From Rana temporaria (taxonomy: Eukaryota > Chordata > Amphibia > Anura > Ranidae): DNA of 64,000 bases. This document shows, piece by piece, positions 1-11,250 of this stretch (positions are counted from its first letter, which is position 1; every line of letters begins with the position of its first letter). The notes under the pieces were generated by a model. That model saw nothing but the letters and a program-made list of their open reading frames with translations, did no database searches and had not been told where the DNA came from. The stretch lies in assembly GCF_905171775.1 (NCBI RefSeq), contig NC_053494.1:48021981-48085980 (forward strand), in the 5' to 3' direction. The position numbers and the translations under genes were made by a program.

Positions 1-1696
1 TGTCCAGCTATTGTGCTCACTATCATGAAAACTATCAGGGTATGGGTGGACAATGGGTGGTTAATCTCTGCTCATCCGGGAATTTACTTCCTCTTTTCTG
101 GGTGAAGTTATGATGGACATAGTGCACTCCTGAGCCTGTACCAGGCTATGGTTTATGATAGCCAATAGGGCCTTGTGGATGCATCCCTGTGTGGCTGATC
201 CAGTTTCCAAACAGGAATGGTACAAGATCCCCTTTCAGTAACTGTCTATCCCAGTTTGGAAGCAAGCTCAACATCGCCATAAGTAAAGTGACAGTTGGCT
301 GTCAGGACAATCCAGGTAATCCAGTTTTTGACTAGTTATTTCCTATATGTATGCTGCCATGATATTGTCTGGAAAACAGAACTGTAGACAATTATATACC
401 TTAATTTTCTTTTCCTGACTTATCTCCATGGCAGCATGCTTCCCAACTTAGAACATGTAGTGACTAATTACACAATGGGGAACAAATGGGTGGATATCAA
501 TTTACAGGTATGGGGTCCTATGGGATCATGGGGACAAAGCCAGTGATATGCTGTCATAGAGATGGATCATGAAAGGAAAATTACAGTATGTACTGTATTT
601 GTCTACAATTTTTTTTTTAAGTTTAAGTATCATAATTGAACTTGAAATCAGAATCCTGAAGTCCCTTCACAGCAGAGTTCAGAGTGTGTTTTGATCCATC
701 TGTTGCCAAAGAGATGTGTTCATCACTGTGCTGTTTCTCTTTCACTATCCAGTCCCAGGGGAGTCCATGAGAGTTTGGGCTGAAAGGAAGTGGGTTGAAA
801 GATGTAGGCCATTATTCAACCCAGAAGTCTGAAAATCTCAAGTAGCAGAAATTACTTAATGTGGGGGACAGCTCTGGATTAAAGGAGAATATTGCAGCAA
901 AAGCTGTCTTTTTCATTTTATATTTTAGTATAATATTCATCTTGTAATTTGAAGTAAACACTTTTATAATAACTCAAAATATGTGCTGCCAAAAACTATA
1001 TTTTGCCATTGATAAACCCAATAAAAAAAGGAACACACACACAAACATAGTCTGTGTCTTTTAATTCTATTCAAATTCTATCCTAATACTCTTAATCCAA
1101 AAAGCAATTAACAGGAAAGTGATTCACAGAAATACGCTCCTCACCAAACTATCTATGGTGCTTCACCGACATCCAGTATTAGTAAAACTTTTACAAAGGA
1201 ACACACCGGTCTGACGTCCTGGAACATTTCGCTGCCTCGCTTCCTATGTTTGCTGTGGATTAGGTTGTAGGGAAGACAGGTGTTAAAAACCTATTAAGTG
1301 GCATTACCTTCCAGCTGCATTAAGCTAAATGAATTTGATCAGACAGGCTCAATGAACAAGTCATCAACAACTCCAAAGATATCAGACTGAGGATACATAA
1401 CCAACAGGATTATCATTACACCTCAGAGCATCAGTGACTTGATTCTGAATAAAATGTAAACAATATGGATTCCTCCACTACTTGTCAAGCAAGAGAGAAT
1501 GTAAATCCCTCTACTGACCTTTATTCCATACTTAGCATGCTTTGATAAATGTGCTCCACTGTGCTTTTTAAAGGGAATGTCAGATGTTTTCAATGTTTGA
1601 TTAGACACATAAATAACAGATCGGCTTGACGTATATAATCTTATTAATGTGTGTACATAAAAAAAAAAAAAAACATTCAGGGGAATGGAATTCAAG
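1..1696. other. no gene recognised
   Basis: Nothing in these bases matches a protein family or RNA gene that I know. Short open frames on either strand have no recognisable motif, and one (minus strand, about 1423-1704) is Leu/Phe/Tyr-rich AT sequence. There is an A-run near 1658-1673. The stretch could be intergenic or intronic. Confidence 0.5.
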
Positions 1697-2425
1697 TGTA
1701 GCACCCCCTAGCTGTGTTGCTAGAGTGCTAGGATTTTTGTTTGTTATTGTAGGTAAAGTCAAGCTTGGCTAGCAGCTAAGCCTGTGTGTTTTTCTGGGTC
1801 AGGGTTTGAGTGACTCAGGGAGGGCTGGATGACTCAAAGGTAGCATCTCTGAGACCTCCCCCTACTTCTGGAATTTACTGGAAACTTCCAAAAGAATTGG
1901 CATGGAGGTAAGGAGGAGGTACCTGGAGTATTCAGAGGGCCCTGACCAATCCCCAACAGATGGGTTGGCAGGGGGCCGGCCCCGTCAAGTACGCAGGATC
2001 AGCACAGCGGGGTCAGTGGAGTTTGGGTGGAAGCTGGAGATGGAGTGTTAGGCTGTCAGTGGCCCTTGAGGGTAGCCCTCTAGTCTGGGGGTGGGGAGTG
2101 ACCTAGGGCCTGGGCTTGGGTGCGGAAGGGACCTTCATGATACACAGAAGTGCCCTGACCTGAGGCACAGGAGCAAGTTGAGGACAGCAAGAGAAAACAC
2201 TGTTGGGCAAATCTCCAGGGGGGAAGACTAAAAGGCATGCCTAAGAGGACTGTGAGAGCAGTCTGGGATGGACGCAGGGTCGGTCAGGGAGGACTGTGAG
2301 TCTTAGCCAGGAAGGCTAGTGAAAGGGGCAGCTGTAGCCAAGTGGGCTGGTAGTGCCTGAAGATGTGATGCTGGAATCAGTAGCAACAAAGTGGAGGACA
2401 GCTAAGCACTAGGTATTTTGCTACA
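1697..2425 (+). repeat. TG...CA LTR-like repeat (possible solo LTR)
   Basis: The segment starts TGTAGCACCCCC and ends TTTTGCTACA, so it has the TG...CA and TGTAGC/GCTACA inverted termini also seen in the solo-LTR-like repeats at 13943, 17299 and 56720, although the interior is a different sequence. No flanking duplication is visible: the left flank is caag and the right flank (taken past the Penelope insertion) is ctac. No coding internal region is seen. The Penelope-like element is inserted at its right edge. Confidence 0.45.
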
Positions 2426-2428
2426 CTA
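2414..2428. repeat. 15-bp target-site duplication, left copy
   Basis: The 15-mer tattttgctacacta is repeated exactly at 9983-9997, on the other side of the inverted Penelope-like element. The pre-insertion target therefore covered the GCTACA end of the LTR-like repeat. Confidence 0.85.
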
Positions 2429-2430
2429 AT

Positions 2431-4902
2431 AAAAAAAAGGAAGTCGCGCTAATTGAAATTAATATAAATAATAGTGAAACACCAGTGACTAATGAAATCA
2501 AATAATTCAATGTATGGTGATAAACGCCATCAATGAAGTAAGTGCAAGTTGTGATAAACTCCTAAATGATATGAATGTCTCTGTAATCAATAAGAACGTA
2601 TTAACAGTCCAAATGAGCCAAGAGGTTAAAAGCAGTCCACAGGTGTGTGATGAAAGGAATCTTTAGGTAACAGTGATGACGACCACGCTGTGTTTAAAAC
2701 CAACAGGAGACCTCCACCACAGATAATACTGACTCTTACCAGAATTCAGTAAATAATAAGCATGAAATCAAATCCAGCAGCAGCCCACAAGATTGTCTTC
2801 AACCAGCGGTATCCATGTATTAGTAATCACCATTAAAATCCAGGCTCCATAGGTACAAAGGAGACATCAAGAGAGGAATATAGTGTAATACTGCGCTGGT
2901 TTATTGTAACATAGAAAAGCCAAATGCTTACTTACATTTCAAAGGATGAAAATAGGCATCGAGCGGACATAAAATTGATAGCAGAATATAAAAAGACACA
3001 GCCGGCCGGACTGTGTGTAAGCGTGCGTCCGGATATCCGGATCCTTACACTTGGTAAACGCGGCAACGTCAGGGCGTCTCCTCCCAACGTTTCGTCACAA
3101 TGGGGACGTGTTCACGGGGTAAGGAGACGCCCCAACTCACCGCACATATATCGAACAAAAGGGGCGGAGCCAACCAGGGGGCAGATCCAATCACGATCGC
3201 TCATCCTCCATTTTGACTCCTGGAAACCCGCAACTCCTGCTAATGCAGACCGCTGCCACAGTAAGGGAAAAGATATAATGCTACCTCTCTCCCAAAGGCA
3301 AAAGGGCAATTATATTTAAAAACTACCATTAAAACTCACAGTCTAGAAAACCGGAAGATCAAGTGAAATAGACTAATGTAAAAAGGGGAGTATGATCCTC
3401 ATATAACTATAGCCAACAGACAATGCTACCAGCGCATTGATCCCTGTCATGACCGATCTTCTAGGGTTTAAAACAAATAAAAATTGTGGAAAATGCGATC
3501 ACCAGAATCCACCCCTGGTAGTCTACACCCCCATGTGCATATATCAACATATACAATTACTACAATAAGCAATCTGGCTTGGTTAAAGCAACATGTATAA
3601 TAAAAACAGAATTAACCATCTATGTTTACACTAAATATATACCATAATAAAAATAAAAATAAATAAAAATAAGTAAGATAAAAATATATCACATAGGTCA
3701 ATGGAACATTCATAATTTACAATGCCACATTAACACAGATTTTCAAAACCTTCTCATTTAAGAAAAGAGATTAGTATGCTATATCCACATTAAAGTGCTA
3801 GTATATATATAAATGGGTAAAATTACAACTCTCATATCCAGAATAGCTCTCCATAACGAAAATATACCTGAACAAATTTATTTCTATGAACCTGAAAATT
3901 ATGAATTATCCAGAAAACAATTCAAGTCTACCTCGATATTTAAGCCGTAAGGCGTATAGCATTTAATTTTATGTATCCAGGACATCTCGGTCCTAGATAT
4001 AGATCTGACCAAGTCACTCCCCCTCCAATGAGCGGTAAACTTGTCAATCCCAAGGAATATAGTATCCTTGGGATTACATGCGTGGGCAGTGAGGTAATGC
4101 TTGGATACGGAATGCTCCGTGAAACCGCTCCTAATATTCGCGATGTGCTCATTAAGTCGCACGTGTAGCGGACGTTTAGTCCTCCCCACATATTGTAAAC
4201 CGCACGGACATATTAATAAGTAAATAACTCCAACTGTGGAGCACGTGATAAAAGGTTTAATCGAAAACCTTCTACCAGTGCAACTGGAGCTAAACTCCAC
4301 CGTCTTTTTCTTAGTGCGGTTATTAATACTACAACTCTGACACCGGCCACATTTATAAAAACCTGTCAGGCCTGCCAAGAACATAGAAGGGACTTTGGGG
4401 GGATTCATTATGTTACCAGCCACCTTATCTCTTAAATAAGGGAGACCCCTAAAGATCACCTGCGGCCTGTCTGGTAGTAGACCACCTAAAATGTTATCAC
4501 TTTTGAGAATGTGCCAATGTTTAGACATATATGCTTAATCCCCCCATGCTGGCAGGAAAAATCTGTAATGAAAGGGCATTTGAATTTGTCAGACTTGTTG
4601 CGAGGCTTATCCTCAAGTAAAGAGCCCCTGTCTAATTGTGTCACATGTTCCAGGGCACTAGATAGATCATCCGACTTATACCCCTTCGCTAAAAAGCGAT
4701 GTGTTAACACGTCTGCTTGTTGAACAAACGATGTCTGCTTAGTGCAGTTCCTCTTGATGCGTAAGTATTGGCTTTTTGGGATGGAATCAAGCCAGGGAGC
4801 ATAATGGCAGCTATCCCTAGAAATATACGCATTTCTGTCCGTCGACTTGAAATGGGTTACTGTCTGAAAGTTCTCCCCCTCCACCGAGATCACCAAATCC
4901 AA
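2431..4902. repeat. left arm of the 2.47-kb inverted repeat
   Basis: Read on the minus strand, this matches 7411-9886 almost base for base. The outer end is the Aggaagtcgcgctaatt-type 3' terminus and the inner end is the codons for LDLVISVEGE in the RT C-terminal region. It contains the end of the ORF and the whole 3' untranslated region. The spacer between the arms is about 2.5 kb (4903-7410) and is unique to the left copy. Confidence 0.9.
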
Positions 4903-7410
4903 AAAATTTACTTGCACCTGGCTAGCCTCATAGCTCAGCGAGATGCCCCGATCATTTACATTTAGAGCGCTCATAAAATGGGTCAAATCATCCTCAGTGC
5001 CGTCCCACAGGAGGAGGATGTCGTCAATATACCTGGCCCACAATAATATTTGTGGCCTGGATTGGACACAGACGACATCCTCCTCCCATAGTGCCATGAA
5101 GAGATTGGCAAGGCTCGGAGCGTATTTAGCTCCCATCGCTACACCACGATTTTGTTTGTAGAATTTGCCATCATGCCAGAAAAAATTGTGCGTTGCCGCG
5201 AATTCCAATAGTTCCATAATAAATGATACCTGTCTTTTATCCAACTTACTATCCCTATTCAAATAATATGAAACCGCATGTAGACCTAGGTCATGTGGTA
5301 TTATCGTATACAATGAAGCAACATCACATGTTACCAGCCACACACCTGGAGGAGGTTTGATCCCAGATACAATATTAATCACCTCTTTAGTATCCTTGAT
5401 AAATGATGGTATCATTTTCACCAAAGGCTGAAGGAAGAAGTCTATATACTTGCCCACCCGGGACGTAACCGAATCTATCCCACTTATAATGGGGCATCCC
5501 GGGGGGGCAAGTAAGACTCTTATGTACCTTTGGCAAATAATATATAATCGGCGTTCTCGGAGCTTTAGGGACCAAGAAGTCTCTCTCTTTTTCATTAAGA
5601 ATGTTGCTCCGGAAGCCTCTATTCACTAACCTGGTCAGAATTTTCTTATATTTGATGCCCGGATCAAGGAAAAGTGGAACGTAAGTTTCCCCGTCTCCTA
5701 AAATCCGCTGCATTTCCTGCATGTAGTCGATTTTGTTAAGGACCACAATTCCACCACCCTTATCCGCCGGGCGAATAACCACATTTTTATTCTGGCACAG
5801 GGATTCTATCCCCTTTTGGATGTCTTGTTTACACCAAACCTGCTTCACTTTCATATCATCTAAGTCTCTCAAAGTAAGATCTCTAAAAACTTTAAGAGCA
5901 GCTGGAAGGTGACCCGCAGGGTTCCAAATGGAAGCGTTGGACAATCCTGAATGTATTATATTTGAGGTGGACAATGCAGATTGGTTGAAAGGGTTAGAGG
6001 CACAATATCTTTAGATATTGAGCTTTCTAATATATTTATGTATATCCATGTATACCTTAAATTTATTAATATTGGCGGGAGGGACATACTTAAGTCCTTT
6101 ATCCAGAACTGTTATTTCTGAGGGGCTTAAAGTATGAGAGCTCAGGTTGAAGATGCCTTCCCCCTTCACAGTCTCGACCTCTTTGGGCTTCCTGTTCCTC
6201 CCCCCTCTGGTTCCTCTTTTCTTTCTGCAGTTCTTTTGGTACCCTGGCTTGCTCGGGGAAAACCCCATTGTGGGCGGTTGAAGCCATTGTTCAAATTAGG
6301 AACACTTGACCCTCCATATCCGAGTTCAAAAGTCCCAGACTGGGTAGGTCCATTCTGTCCCTGGGGAGGGCCATAAGCCCCTTCCCCCAAGTCCAGTGTG
6401 TCCCCCAGGGGAAGAAAAGGGTTGTGGGTTAATATATTGAACTCTGGTTCTAAAGTTTCAGCATAGTGAACTACCTCCTGAATTCCTGAAGTTGGAGGAG
6501 GACCGAAATATTGTCATCCATAAGGTTGACTACCTCTATGGCCTCCAAACTGATGCTGGTAGCCAGTATTATATTGGGGGGCCAAAGGGGGTGGTGGTGG
6601 TCCCTGAGTGCCTCTTCCCCTCATTAAGGGGGGACCAGATGGATAGACAGAACCCCAATGGTAAGTTGGTGGGCCTGTCGTGGGGATCGGGCGTGCTCTT
6701 TGAATGGGGGCACCTCTACCTCTGTTGGTGGCTGAAGCAGCAGAAAACTTTTTGGTTTTATTATAACCTTTTGGGGTACCTCCCTTCACGGAATGATTTT
6801 GAGGTCTCTTGAGGACATGGGATGGTGGGGGAAGAGAGTACATAGCATCGATCTGACTAGAGGTAGGTTGTGACGCTACCTCCATCTGGGGATTAATCAG
6901 GGCATTGGCTTCCGCTAGCAGTTTTTTTTGCCAGTCGAAAACCACATTACCCTGGTAATCAACCAGATCTCTATTAAATTTTTTCTTTTTTTTAATTTTT
7001 TGTTCCCTCTCTTCTTTTTCCAGAATTTTTAAAAGGGTTTGAGACCTTTCCCCATATTCTGGACTGGTCAGGGAACCAATTTATCTTTTATAAGAATAAT
7101 TTCTGCATCTAATCTTTTCAGTTTGGTAGCTTTACGTTCACCTAAAAACTGTAAGAGACTAAGACCTGCTTCATTAAAATATTTGAACCACCCCTCAAGG
7201 TCCGTGTCGCCTTTTTGGGGCTGTATCTCCCATCTAAGGCTCCTGGGAACCATCTGTTGTTTAATATAAGTCTCTAAAAAGACTATATCCCATTGGGTAT
7301 GCAGTTCTGACACTGTAAGATTTTTAAGCCTCATGAAGAGGCCACCTAAATCTCCATCCCCCTCTTTGAAGATTTCGAATACACCCTCAGTATTGACTAC
7401 TCTCTTGGAT
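3899..7410 (-). pseudogene. Penelope-like reverse transcriptase-GIY-YIG endonuclease, broken
   Basis: The protein would copy element RNA and nick the target DNA. Blocks in order on the minus strand: an open N-terminal stretch running from the junction through LTVSELHTQWD (7410-7068); a Pro/Gly-rich basic segment (6945-6166); IFNLSSHTLSPSEITVLDKG (6268-6011); RT block PADKGGGIVVL and YYLPKVHKS (5974-5510); GIDSVTSR, CDVASLYTIIPHD (first catalytic Asp), GVAMGAKYAPSLANLF and the catalytic YIDD (5500-5020); KCGRCQSC linker cysteines; then GIY-YIG as VIYLLI...LQYVGRT with RLNEH and a late Glu in RTEMSWIH (to 3899). Breaks: frame changes in the N-terminal third, an in-frame TAA at about 6010, a frameshift near 5500 at a G-run, and a one-base deletion near 4525 (ATATG where the right copy has ATAATG). 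The 5' end is cut by the junction, so the true start is not seen. Not functional as it stands. Confidence 0.9.
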
Positions 7411-8415
7411 TTGGATTTGGTGATCTCGGTGGAGGGGGAGAACTTTCAGACAGTAACCCATTTCAAGTCGACGGACAGAAATGCGTATATTTCTAGGGAT
7501 AGCTGCCATTATGCTCCCTGGCTTGATTCCATCCCAAAAAGCCAATACTTACGCATCAAGAGGAACTGCACTAAGCAGACATCGTTTGTTCAACAAGCAG
7601 ACGTGTTAACACATCGCTTTTTAGCGAAGGGGTATAAGTCGGATGATCTATCTAGTGCCCTGGAACATGTGACACAATTAGACAGGGGCTCTTTACTTGA
7701 GGATAAGCCTCGCAACAAGTCTGACAAATTCAAATGCCCTTTCATTACAGATTTTTCCTGCCAGCATGGGGGCATTAAGCATATAATGTCTAAACATTGG
7801 CACATTCTCAAAAGTGATAACATTTTAGGTGGTCTACAACCAGACAGGCCGCAGGTGGTCTTTAGGGGTCTCCCTTCTTTAAGAGATAAGGTGGCTGGTA
7901 ACATAATGAATCCCCCCAAAGTCCCTTCGATGTTCTTGGCAGGCCTGACAGGTTTTTATAAATGTGGCCGGTGTCAGAGTTGTAGTATTAATAACCGCAC
8001 TAAGAAAAAGACGGTGGAGTTTAGCTCCAGTTGCACTGGTAGAAGGTTTTCGATTAAACCTTTTATCACGTGCTCCACAGTTGGAGTTATTTACTTATTA
8101 ATATGTCCGTGCGGTTTACAATATGTGGGGAGGACTAAACGTCCGCTACACGTGCGACTTAATGAGCACATCGCGAATATTAGGAGCGGTTTCACGGAGC
8201 ATTCCGTATCCAAGCATTACCTCACTGCCCACGCATGTAATCCCAAGGATACTATATTCCTTGGGATTGACAAGTTTACCGCTCATTGGAGGGGGAGTGA
8301 CTTGGTCAGATCTATATCTAGGACCGAGATGTCCTGGATACATAAAATTAAATGCTATACGCCTTACGGCTTAAATATCGAGGTAGACTTGAATTGTTTT
8401 CTGGATAATTCATAA
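7333..8415 (+). CDS. junction-spanning ORF: 5'-truncated Penelope-like protein with intact GIY-YIG endonuclease
   Basis: A 360-codon open frame starts at ATG 7333. About the first 26 codons are antisense to the N-terminal coding region of the left copy, so they are not native protein. From LDLVISVEGE (about 7411) it is genuine Penelope-like sequence: the tail of the RT region, a KCGRCQSC cysteine cluster, and a GIY-YIG domain with VIYLLICPCGLQYVGRT, the Arg/His/Glu run RLNEHI and the distal Glu in EMSWIHK, ending NCFLDNS at the stop (8413-8415). The RT catalytic blocks are missing. The frame is intact at the site where the left copy lost one base. Whether it is transcribed is unknown; a promoter from the opposite copy is possible but not shown. 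Best read as a dead but open fragment. Confidence 0.75.
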   Translation: MKRPPKSPSPSLKISNTPSVLTTLLDLDLVISVEGENFQTVTHFKSTDRNAYISRDSCHYAPWLDSIPKSQYLRIKRNCTKQTSFVQQADVLTHRFLAKGYKSDDLSSALEHVTQLDRGSLLEDKPRNKSDKFKCPFITDFSCQHGGIKHIMSKHWHILKSDNILGGLQPDRPQVVFRGLPSLRDKVAGNIMNPPKVPSMFLAGLTGFYKCGRCQSCSINNRTKKKTVEFSSSCTGRRFSIKPFITCSTVGVIYLLICPCGLQYVGRTKRPLHVRLNEHIANIRSGFTEHSVSKHYLTAHACNPKDTIFLGIDKFTAHWRGSDLVRSISRTEMSWIHKIKCYTPYGLNIEVDLNCFLDNS

Positions 8416-9886
8416 TTTTCAGGTTCATAGAAATAAATTTGTTCAGGTATATTTTCGTTATGGAGAGCTATTCTGGATATGAGAGTTGTAATTTTACCCA
8501 TTTATATATATACTAGCACTTTAATGTGGATATAGCATACTAATCTCTTTTCTTAAATGAGAAGGTTTTGAAAATCTGTGTTAATGTGGCATTGTAAATT
8601 ATGAATGTTCCATTGACCTATGTGATATATTTTTATCTTACTTATTTTTATTTATTTTTATTTTTATTATGGTATATATTTAGTGTAAACATAGATGGTT
8701 AATTCTGTTTTTATTATACATGTTGCTTTAACCAAGCCAGATTGCTTATTGTAGTAATTGTATATGTTGATATATGCACATGGGGGTGTAGGCTACCAGG
8801 GGTGGATTCTGGTGATCGCATTTTCCACAATTTTTATTTGTTTTAAACCCTAGAAGATCGGTCATGACAGGGATCAATGCGCTGGTAGCATTGTCTGTTG
8901 GCTATAGTTATATGAGGATCATACTCCCCTTTTTACATTAGTCTATTTCACTTGATCTTCCGGTTTTCTAGACTGTGAGTTTTAATGGTAGTTTTTAAAT
9001 ATAATTGCCCTTTTGCCTTTGGGAGAGAGGTAGCATTATATATTTTCCCTTACTGTGGCAGCGGTCTGCATTAGCAGGAGTTGCGGGTTTCCAGGAGTCA
9101 AAATGGAGGATGAGCGATCGTGATTGGATCTGCCCCCTGGTTGGCTCCGCCCCTTTTGTTCGATATATGTGCGGTGAGTTGGGGCGTCTCCTTACCCCGT
9201 GAACACGTCCCCATTGTGACGAAACGTTGGGAGGAGACGCCCTGACGTTGCCGCGTTTACCAAGTGTAAGGATCCGGATATCCGGACGCACGCTTACACA
9301 CAGTCCGGCCGGCTGTGTCTTTTTATATTCTGCTATCAATTTTATGTCCGCTCGATGCCTATTTTCATCCTTTGAAATGTAAGTAAGCATTTGGCTTTTC
9401 TATGTTACAATAAACCAGCGCAGTATTACACTATATTCCTCTCTTGATGTCTCCTTTGTACCTATGGAGCCTGGATTTTAATGGTGATTACTAATACATG
9501 GATACCGCTGGTTGAAGACAATCTTGTGGGCTGCTGCTGGATTTGATTTCATGCTTATTATTTACTGAATTCTGGTAAGAGTCAGTATTATCTGTGGTGG
9601 AGGTCTCCTGTTGGTTTTAAACACAGCGTGGTCGTCATCACTGTTACCTAAAGATTCCTTTCATCACACACCTGTGGACTGCTTTTAACCTCTTGGCTCA
9701 TTTGGACTGTTAATACGTTCTTATTGATTACAGAGACATTCATATCATTTAGGAGTTTATCACAACTTGCACTTACTTCATTGATGGCGTTTATCACCAT
9801 ACATTGAATTATTTGATTTCATTAGTCACTGGTGTTTCACTATTATTTATATTAATTTCAATTAGCGCGACTTCCCTTTTTTTATT
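7411..9886. repeat. right arm of the 2.47-kb inverted repeat
   Basis: Inverted partner of 2431-4902. Homology begins abruptly at ttggatttggtgatctc, inside the RT C-terminal coding region, and continues through the endonuclease, stop codon and 3' untranslated region to the gcgcgacttcc terminus. Small differences from the left arm (for example at 7797, 7840, 8788 and 9041) show the two are not a perfect recent duplicate. Confidence 0.9.
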
Positions 9887-9982
9887 ATGTTTGTTTGTGC
9901 TGTATGGCACACTTAAGACACGGCTGATAACACATATTTTTGCACTACATGCTGGGTCTGCGCAACAATTTTTTCTTTTTAC
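8416..9982 (+). other. Penelope-like 3' untranslated/terminal region
   Basis: Noncoding DNA follows the endonuclease stop codon up to the 15-bp duplication. A GC-rich island (about 9050-9330) contains ...ccccgtgaacacgtcccc and gtgacgaaacgttggg. The GACGAAAC string recalls the GAAA core of hammerhead ribozymes known from this element class, but the CUGANGA half is degenerate. The same sequence is inverted at 3057-3120. Confidence 0.55.
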
Positions 9983-9997
9983 TATTTTGCTACACTA
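9983..9997. repeat. 15-bp target-site duplication, right copy
   Basis: Exact copy of 2414-2428 (tattttgctacacta). It defines the right boundary of the Penelope-like insertion. Confidence 0.85.
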
Positions 9998-10572
9998 CCA
10001 TAGGGGCCAGTGGTCCCTGCCTATAAAGGGCATTTGCTATTAGTCTGATTGCGTTCTTATCAGACCATCTATTCAGGGCCAGCTGGTCCTGGCAGATGTA
10101 GTTCTACAAGCAATATTGTGCTGGAGGAAGAGGAGAAGTATATATACGGACTATATATAGCTGTGGAGTGTTCTACTACTTTGATCAAGTGAGCATCCCA
10201 TAATACCCTAAACCCTATCCAAGTTTAATACCCCTAATAAAATGCAAAAACAAAGCTTGACCCCAGAATGCTGTGGAAAATTCTGTGTGCCTGGCTGTGC
10301 AGGGTGGGAGATATTTCATTCACCAGTGGAAAGCACTATAGAAAGTCCTAGCAAATCTTTTCTGGTGGTTTGACCTTTTAAAATCGCCCGTGCCAGATCT
10401 AAAAATTCCTGCCACATTCTGTTAGGTTTACTAACACGTGCAGCAGATTCAGGTAGTTGTGAATAGTGCCACTTTTACAAATTGGCACAAATTTTAATTG
10501 AATTACCTCCAATTTGCAGATAAGGAAACTGGAAGTAAATGAAACCTACTGTAACTTGTTGTACAGAAAAAG
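9998..10572. other. no gene recognised
   Basis: Continuation of the sequence interrupted by the Penelope-like element. It has a short run of TATATA near 10140-10160 and no coding signature. Confidence 0.4.
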
Positions 10573-10699
10573 GTAGACATGTGCACACTGAAATATTTAG
10601 TTTTTGTCCGAATTTTTTTTTTATTTAGTTACACCCAAATTCGTTTTTATTTATTTAGTTTCATAAAAAAATGCATTAGTCCGAAAATCCGACTTAAGG

Positions 10700-11030
10700 T
10701 TGAATCTGTCATTGAAGGCATATGGTGTCTGTCGAATGTTCTAAGAAGATTAGACGAAGCAGCTAAACTGTACGACGCCGCAATCGTACATTTCCGGTCG
10801 ATAGTTCCACCTACAAGCTATAGAAGAATTCTAATGTTGTATGACACTAGTAATAATTATATTTATTAATTATTATTACTAGTCAACCAACATATAAATT
10901 CTTCTATAGCCTATGAGCCGAGCATTTGACCGGAAATGTATGATTGCGGCGTCGTACAGTTTAGCTGCATGTCTAATCTTCTAAGAACTTTCGACAGACA
11001 CCATAAGCCTTCAGTGACAGGTTCGACATT
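10700..11030. repeat. 165-bp-arm palindrome
   Basis: Two arms of about 165 bp pair around 10862, where the centre is an ATTATATTTATTAATTATT run. The arms share TCTAAGAAGATTAGAC-type and GTACGACGCCGCAATC strings in inverted orientation with several mismatches. The structure is typical of a fold-back, nonautonomous DNA element. Confidence 0.75.
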
Positions 11031-11085
11031 TGTATGTTTTTCGCTGCTTTGTCGAATCTTCGTCGTTCATGTCAAATGGTCTACC

Positions 11086-11222
11086 CAACACTGTCTCTAT
11101 AATGTACACTCTTTTCTCTCTGTGTCGAATCCTCATGTCTCTATAATGTCGACTCTTTTCTTTCTATGTCAAATCTTTTCTATATATGTCGAATCTTCAT
11201 GTCTCTTTAATGTCGAATCTTT
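11086..11222. repeat. degenerate tandem array
   Basis: The phrase CATGTCTCTATAATGTCGA and its relatives (TGTCGAATC, CTCTTTTC) recur three times in irregular 40-65 bp steps. Noncoding and decayed. Confidence 0.6.
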
Positions 11223-11250
11223 CCTCTCCTAGAATAATCTTGGACTGATA

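Larger units (their letters stand above)
2429..9982. mobile_element. Penelope-like element, head-to-head inverted compound insertion
   Basis: One insertion of about 7.55 kb sits between exact 15-bp duplications (2414-2428 and 9983-9997). It contains two copies of the same element in opposite orientation. The left copy reads on the minus strand from about 7410 to 2431 and carries an N-terminal region, RT and GIY-YIG endonuclease. The right copy reads on the plus strand from about 7411 to 9982 and is 5'-truncated inside the RT C-terminal region. The shared parts (2431-4902 and 7411-9886) are nearly identical, with only scattered substitutions and indels. RT plus GIY-YIG in one protein is diagnostic of endonuclease-bearing Penelope-like elements, which are known to leave 5'-truncated extra copies in direct or inverted orientation. 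The last 96 bp of the right copy (9887-9982), ending gcgcaacaattttttc..., have no counterpart on the left, so the left 3' end is shorter. Confidence 0.9.

Noticed and set aside
1423..1704. 93-codon minus-strand ORF
   Set aside because: AT-rich chance frame; its first codons overlap the start of the LTR-like repeat.
2924..3319. 131-codon ORF repeated at 8995-9390
   Set aside because: Antisense to the Penelope-like 3' untranslated region and present in both arms because they are duplicates; no protein family.
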